This document shows positions 6,612 through 8,967 of a stretch of DNA of 8,967 bases, piece after piece. The stretch is from Clostridiales bacterium (lineage in GTDB: Bacteria > Bacillota > Clostridia > Oscillospirales > Acutalibacteraceae): NCBI GenBank assembly GCA_020860025.1, contig JAJBVC010000065.1, positions 1 through 8,967 on the forward strand. Direction: 5' to 3'. The position numbers and the translations under genes are program-made. The notes beneath the pieces are model-generated. The model saw nothing but the letters and a program-made list of their open reading frames with translations, did not search any database and was not told the DNA's origin. The first letter of the stretch is position 1, and each line of letters opens with the position of its first letter.

Positions 6612-6935
6612 ATGAAGTTAATAATATTGATTGTTTCAAATAAGGACTTGAACAATATTATTTCCGCTGTCAGCGTTGAAGGATTCTTTTCAACGAGAAT
6701 ATCAACGGCAGGTCAGTTCTTGGAGGGCGGCCATTCAACCGTACTAATCGGCGTCAAGGATGACGAGGTTGAAAATCTATTTTCAGTAATACAAAAGAAT
6801 GTAACAAAGCGTGTAGTTCGTAAAACAGGTGTTGAAAGCACTCTTGAGGGCTCTCTTTTAAAAAAGCCTGTCGATGTTGAGGAATACGGCGGAGTCGCTT
6901 TTGTAATAGATGTAGAAGAATTTAGAAAGTTTTAG
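6612..6935 (+). CDS. darA: DarA/YaaQ family PII-like protein (cyclic-di-AMP receptor family)
   Basis: 107 aa, almost the same length as B. subtilis DarA (YaaQ, ~109 aa; PF06153). It aligns without gaps from the start M-K-L-I through the loop 'STAGQFLEGGHST' and 'LIGVKDDEV' to the C-terminal 'YGGVAFVIDVEEFRKF', matching the family's GG-x-x-x-FVxxVExF ending. These proteins form cytoplasmic PII-like trimers that bind cyclic-di-AMP; the downstream partner is not established. The ligand loop is unusual: the common T-G-G-F-L...G-N-T-T pattern reads T-A-G-Q-F-L...G-H-S-T, and the position of B. subtilis Arg26 is Phe. Start: ATG 6612 with GGGTGAT just upstream; the TTG at 6600 overlaps that site and is rejected. 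It is first in an operon with holB three bases downstream, as in other Firmicutes. Confidence 0.93.
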   Translation: MKLIILIVSNKDLNNIISAVSVEGFFSTRISTAGQFLEGGHSTVLIGVKDDEVENLFSVIQKNVTKRVVRKTGVESTLEGSLLKKPVDVEEYGGVAFVIDVEEFRKF

Positions 6936-6938
6936 TTT

Positions 6939-7922
6939 ATGAAAGCCTTAAACTTTATCGGCAATGAAAAAACAGTTGAACAGCTTGGCGCTTTGATTGA
7001 TGCAAACCGATTTCCTCATGCAGTTTTGATTGAGGGTGAAGAGGGAATAGGCAAGCGTACTCTTGCCCGACTGCTTGCAGCGGCGCTTGTGTGCAGAGAA
7101 AGTGAAAAGCCGTGCGGCGAATGTTCGCAGTGTCGCAAGGCTATGGAGAATATTCATCCCGATATTTTTGAATACAGCGCAACGGGCGGTTCACGTTCAT
7201 TTCATGTTGATACGGTTAGGCAGGTAATAAACGATGTGTACATTCAGCCGAATGAGGCTGACTATAAAGTTTACATACTCGGCAATGCAGACTGTATGAA
7301 CGAATCGGCTCAAAATGCTATTTTAAAAGTGCTTGAGGAGCCGCCGTCTTATGCGGTCTTTTTGCTCACTGCCGTATCGAAAAGTGCAATGCTACAAACT
7401 ATACTTTCACGTTGTGTAACTGTTACGCTTGAGGGTGTTGACATTGATGAGGCTGTGCGGTATATTACAAATAGAGATGATTTTCAGGACGTTCAGGCGC
7501 TGAAAAATGCACTTCAAACATTTAATGGCAATATAGGCAAAGCTCTTGACAGCTTGCAGGACAGTAAATCGTTCGAACTTGTAGAGGTGTGCAATAATAT
7601 TTGTAAGTCGCTTGTCAGCGGAAGCGAATATTCTGTTTTAACGGCGTGTTCGGCTTTTCAAAAGGACAGGCAGTCTGTAGTTTTCGCCGCTGATTTGATG
7701 AAAAATATTTTTAGAGATTCGCTTGTCAGTAACAATGACGGCAATATTATTTCAGGTCAGAATGAAACGGTAAAGCTGCTTAAATCTTCTCTTACAAGAA
7801 ATCAGCTTGTAAATCTTATTTCAGTGTGTGACGAGATAAAAAAATCAGCTCAAATGAACGGCAACAATGCATTGATTATTACAAAAATGTGCTACGATTT
7901 ACGCCGTGCGGTCGGCAGTTAA
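6939..7922 (+). CDS. holB: DNA polymerase III subunit delta'
   Basis: 327 aa, normal for delta'. This is the clamp-loader subunit that acts with gamma/tau and delta to load the beta sliding clamp at replication forks. The AAA+ fold is clear: Walker A 'GEEGIGKRT' (33-41), a four-Cys zinc module (Cys52, Cys59, Cys62, Cys65 in the pattern C-x6-C-x2-C-x2-C), the hallmark 'AQNAILKVLEEPP' (about 124-136), and the SRC motif (157-159), which supplies the arginine finger to a neighbouring subunit. The C-terminal third (about 210-327) is the less conserved helical collar domain. DnaX (gamma/tau) shares the N-terminal domains but is longer. The start is only 3 bases after the darA stop with a poor binding site, suggesting translational coupling. 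The darA-holB-ricT order supports the call. Confidence 0.95.
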   Translation: MKALNFIGNEKTVEQLGALIDANRFPHAVLIEGEEGIGKRTLARLLAAALVCRESEKPCGECSQCRKAMENIHPDIFEYSATGGSRSFHVDTVRQVINDVYIQPNEADYKVYILGNADCMNESAQNAILKVLEEPPSYAVFLLTAVSKSAMLQTILSRCVTVTLEGVDIDEAVRYITNRDDFQDVQALKNALQTFNGNIGKALDSLQDSKSFELVEVCNNICKSLVSGSEYSVLTACSAFQKDRQSVVFAADLMKNIFRDSLVSNNDGNIISGQNETVKLLKSSLTRNQLVNLISVCDEIKKSAQMNGNNALIITKMCYDLRRAVGS

Positions 7923-7956
7923 AGCAAAGCCGGTATATCTTACAATAACTCTTGTA

Positions 7957-7996
7957 CGGGCTACAGCAGGGTTATTTGATTATTCATTGTAGCCTG
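7957..7996 (+). repeat. Inverted repeat (possible RNA hairpin) in the holB-ricT gap
   Basis: CGGGCTACA (7957-7965) pairs with TGTAGCCTG (7988-7996) over 9 bp with one G-U pair, around a 22-base loop. There is no T-run after it, so it does not look like an intrinsic terminator. The right arm ends directly before AAAGG, the best available ribosome binding site for ricT, so a folded leader could influence ricT translation. Confidence 0.4.
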
Positions 7997-8011
7997 AAAG
8001 GTAATGGTATT

Positions 8012-8869
8012 ATGACAAAAGTAGTTGAAGTTCGCTTTAACGAGCATGGCAAGGTTTATTTTTTTGACCCGTGCGAACTTGATATAAAAAAAGGTCAGTA
8101 TTTGATTGTTCAAACTGCATATGGTATAGAATGTGGCAAAGCACATTCAACGGTTAAAGAGATTGATGACAGCAAACTTGTGGCGCCTTTAAGGCCTGTT
8201 CAAAGAATTGCGAACGATAAGGATTTAGAGGATATAGAAGAAAACAAAAAGCTTGAAAAAAAGGCACTTGAAATTTGTGAAGAAAAAGTAAAAGAGCACA
8301 ATCTTGAAATGAGTCTTACGAATGCTACCTATACGTTTGACCGCTCAAAAGTAACGATTTATTTTACAGCGGACGGCAGAGTCGATTTTAGAGCGCTTGT
8401 AAAGGACCTTGCAGCGGTTTTGCGAACAAGAATTGAACTTCATCAAATCGGTGTTCGTGATGAAAGCAAATATTTAGGCGGTCTCGGAGCTTGCGGCAGA
8501 GAGTTTTGCTGTTCAACATTTCTTCCGAATTTTAACGCCGTATCAATTAAAATGGCAAAAGACCAGGGATTGTCGCTTGCACCGGGCAAAATCAGCGGTA
8601 CTTGCGGCAGGTTGATGTGCTGTCTTAAATATGAGCAAAATTCATATGAATATCTGCACAAAATTACTCCTAAGAAAGGTGCTGTAGTAATGTGCAGAGA
8701 GGGCAGAGGTACTGTCGTTGACGTTGCGATTTTAACGGGAAAGTTAAAGGTTCAGCTTGATAGCTCACCTGAAGGACTTCCTGTTGTCGTTGACAGAGAA
8801 AACGTAACGGTAATCAGGGATAAAATCAGGCATGGCAAAAATAACCAAGCGGAAAATGAAGTAGAATAA
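8012..8869 (+). CDS. ricT: RicT/YaaT, PSP1-domain Fe-S protein (sporulation / RNA-maturation factor)
   Basis: 285 aa, close to B. subtilis RicT (YaaT, ~275 aa). A basic beta-rich start is followed by the PSP1 domain (about residues 62-150, including the charged coiled segment 'LEDIEENKKLEKKALEI'). Then come two cysteine clusters, 'CGREFCC' (161-167) and 'CGRLMCC' (198-204), and a C-terminal beta region containing 'KKGAVVMCREGRGTVVDV'. In B. subtilis RicT joins RicA and RicF in a complex holding [4Fe-4S] clusters that promotes Spo0A phosphorelay output, competence and biofilm, and works with RNase Y in mRNA processing. All six cluster cysteines are present. Start: ATG 8012, where the sequence matches the family's N-terminus; AAAGG lies about 10 bases upstream, a long spacing. 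An in-frame TTG at 7952 adds 20 residues that run through the hairpin and is rejected. Third gene of the darA operon. Confidence 0.95.
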   Translation: MTKVVEVRFNEHGKVYFFDPCELDIKKGQYLIVQTAYGIECGKAHSTVKEIDDSKLVAPLRPVQRIANDKDLEDIEENKKLEKKALEICEEKVKEHNLEMSLTNATYTFDRSKVTIYFTADGRVDFRALVKDLAAVLRTRIELHQIGVRDESKYLGGLGACGREFCCSTFLPNFNAVSIKMAKDQGLSLAPGKISGTCGRLMCCLKYEQNSYEYLHKITPKKGAVVMCREGRGTVVDVAILTGKLKVQLDSSPEGLPVVVDRENVTVIRDKIRHGKNNQAENEVE

Positions 8870-8895
8870 ACGGTTAAGAATATTTATTTTTTACA

Positions 8896-8925
8896 TTGCT
8901 TTTATGATAAAAGTTATCGTATTAT
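8896..8925 (+). promoter_or_regulatory. Possible promoter for a gene beyond the window
   Basis: TTGCTT (8896-8901), an 18-base spacer, and TATTAT (8920-8925). Both elements are imperfect and the region is so AT-rich that chance matches are likely. A small palindrome (CTTTTA-TGA-TAAAAG, 8899-8913) lies in the spacer. The rest of 8870-8967 holds no gene and no clear terminator after ricT. Confidence 0.3.
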
Positions 8926-8967
8926 AAAACCATTTAAAAAGATTAATATAATAAATGTTGGGGTGTT

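Noticed and set aside
7952..8011. 20-residue N-terminal extension of RicT from a TTG
   Set aside because: The extension runs through the hairpin, has no ribosome binding site, and the family-like N-terminus begins at the ATG at 8012.
8905..8928. Seven-codon ORF (ATGATAAAAG...TAA) after ricT
   Set aside because: Too short, with no ribosome binding site; it overlaps a possible promoter in AT-rich DNA.
1..8967. Defence, toxin-antitoxin, prophage or other mobile systems
   Set aside because: All large ORFs belong to sporulation, metabolism, transport or replication families, or to one unrecognised membrane protein. No integrase, transposase, terminal repeats or repeat array is visible.

Overview
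The window looks like chromosome of a low-GC, endospore-forming member of the Clostridia, probably in or near the Oscillospiraceae/Ruminococcaceae. That placement is an inference. It rests on an AT-rich base composition, a tricistronic gerA-type spore germinant receptor operon, and a darA-holB-ricT cluster whose gene order is typical of Firmicutes. Apart from one small reverse-strand ORF, every gene is on the + strand. I see no rRNA, tRNA, CRISPR array, insertion sequence or phage gene.

Region 1 (about 1-3018) is a spore germination receptor operon. It holds the 3' part of the A subunit (cut by the window edge), the complete B subunit (APC-type membrane protein) and the complete C subunit (lipoprotein). 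The cistrons overlap each other, as is usual for translationally coupled receptor subunits.

Region 2 (about 2990-3310) is a short divergent region. A 50-codon reverse-strand ORF with a good ribosome binding site and a signal-peptide-like N-terminus overlaps the 3' end of the gerC-type gene. Facing the other way is a near-consensus sigma-A promoter (TTGACT-17-TATAAT) that drives the next operon.

Region 3 (3310-6513) is a probable three-gene unit: an Si-type citrate synthase, an unrecognised protein with about eight membrane segments, and an auxin-efflux-carrier (AEC) family transporter. It ends at a 14-bp perfect inverted repeat just after the last stop codon. Synthesis of an organic acid next to a carrier of a family that moves organic acids suggests a link, but the substrate cannot be read from the sequence.

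Region 4 (6536-8869) is a second operon behind its own near-consensus promoter (TTGAAT-17-TATAAT). It encodes a DarA/YaaQ (PII-like, cyclic-di-AMP receptor family) protein, the DNA polymerase III delta' subunit, and RicT/YaaT, a PSP1-domain Fe-S protein. The order matches the B. subtilis tmk-darA-yaaR-holB-ricT neighbourhood, without tmk and yaaR. The DarA homologue is changed at several positions of the usual ligand loop. The holB-ricT gap contains a hairpin. The last ~100 bases are AT-rich, with a possible promoter and no gene.

Most of the window is ordinary core or sporulation gene content. The best leads are the small reverse ORF, the unrecognised membrane protein between citrate synthase and the AEC carrier, and the divergent DarA.
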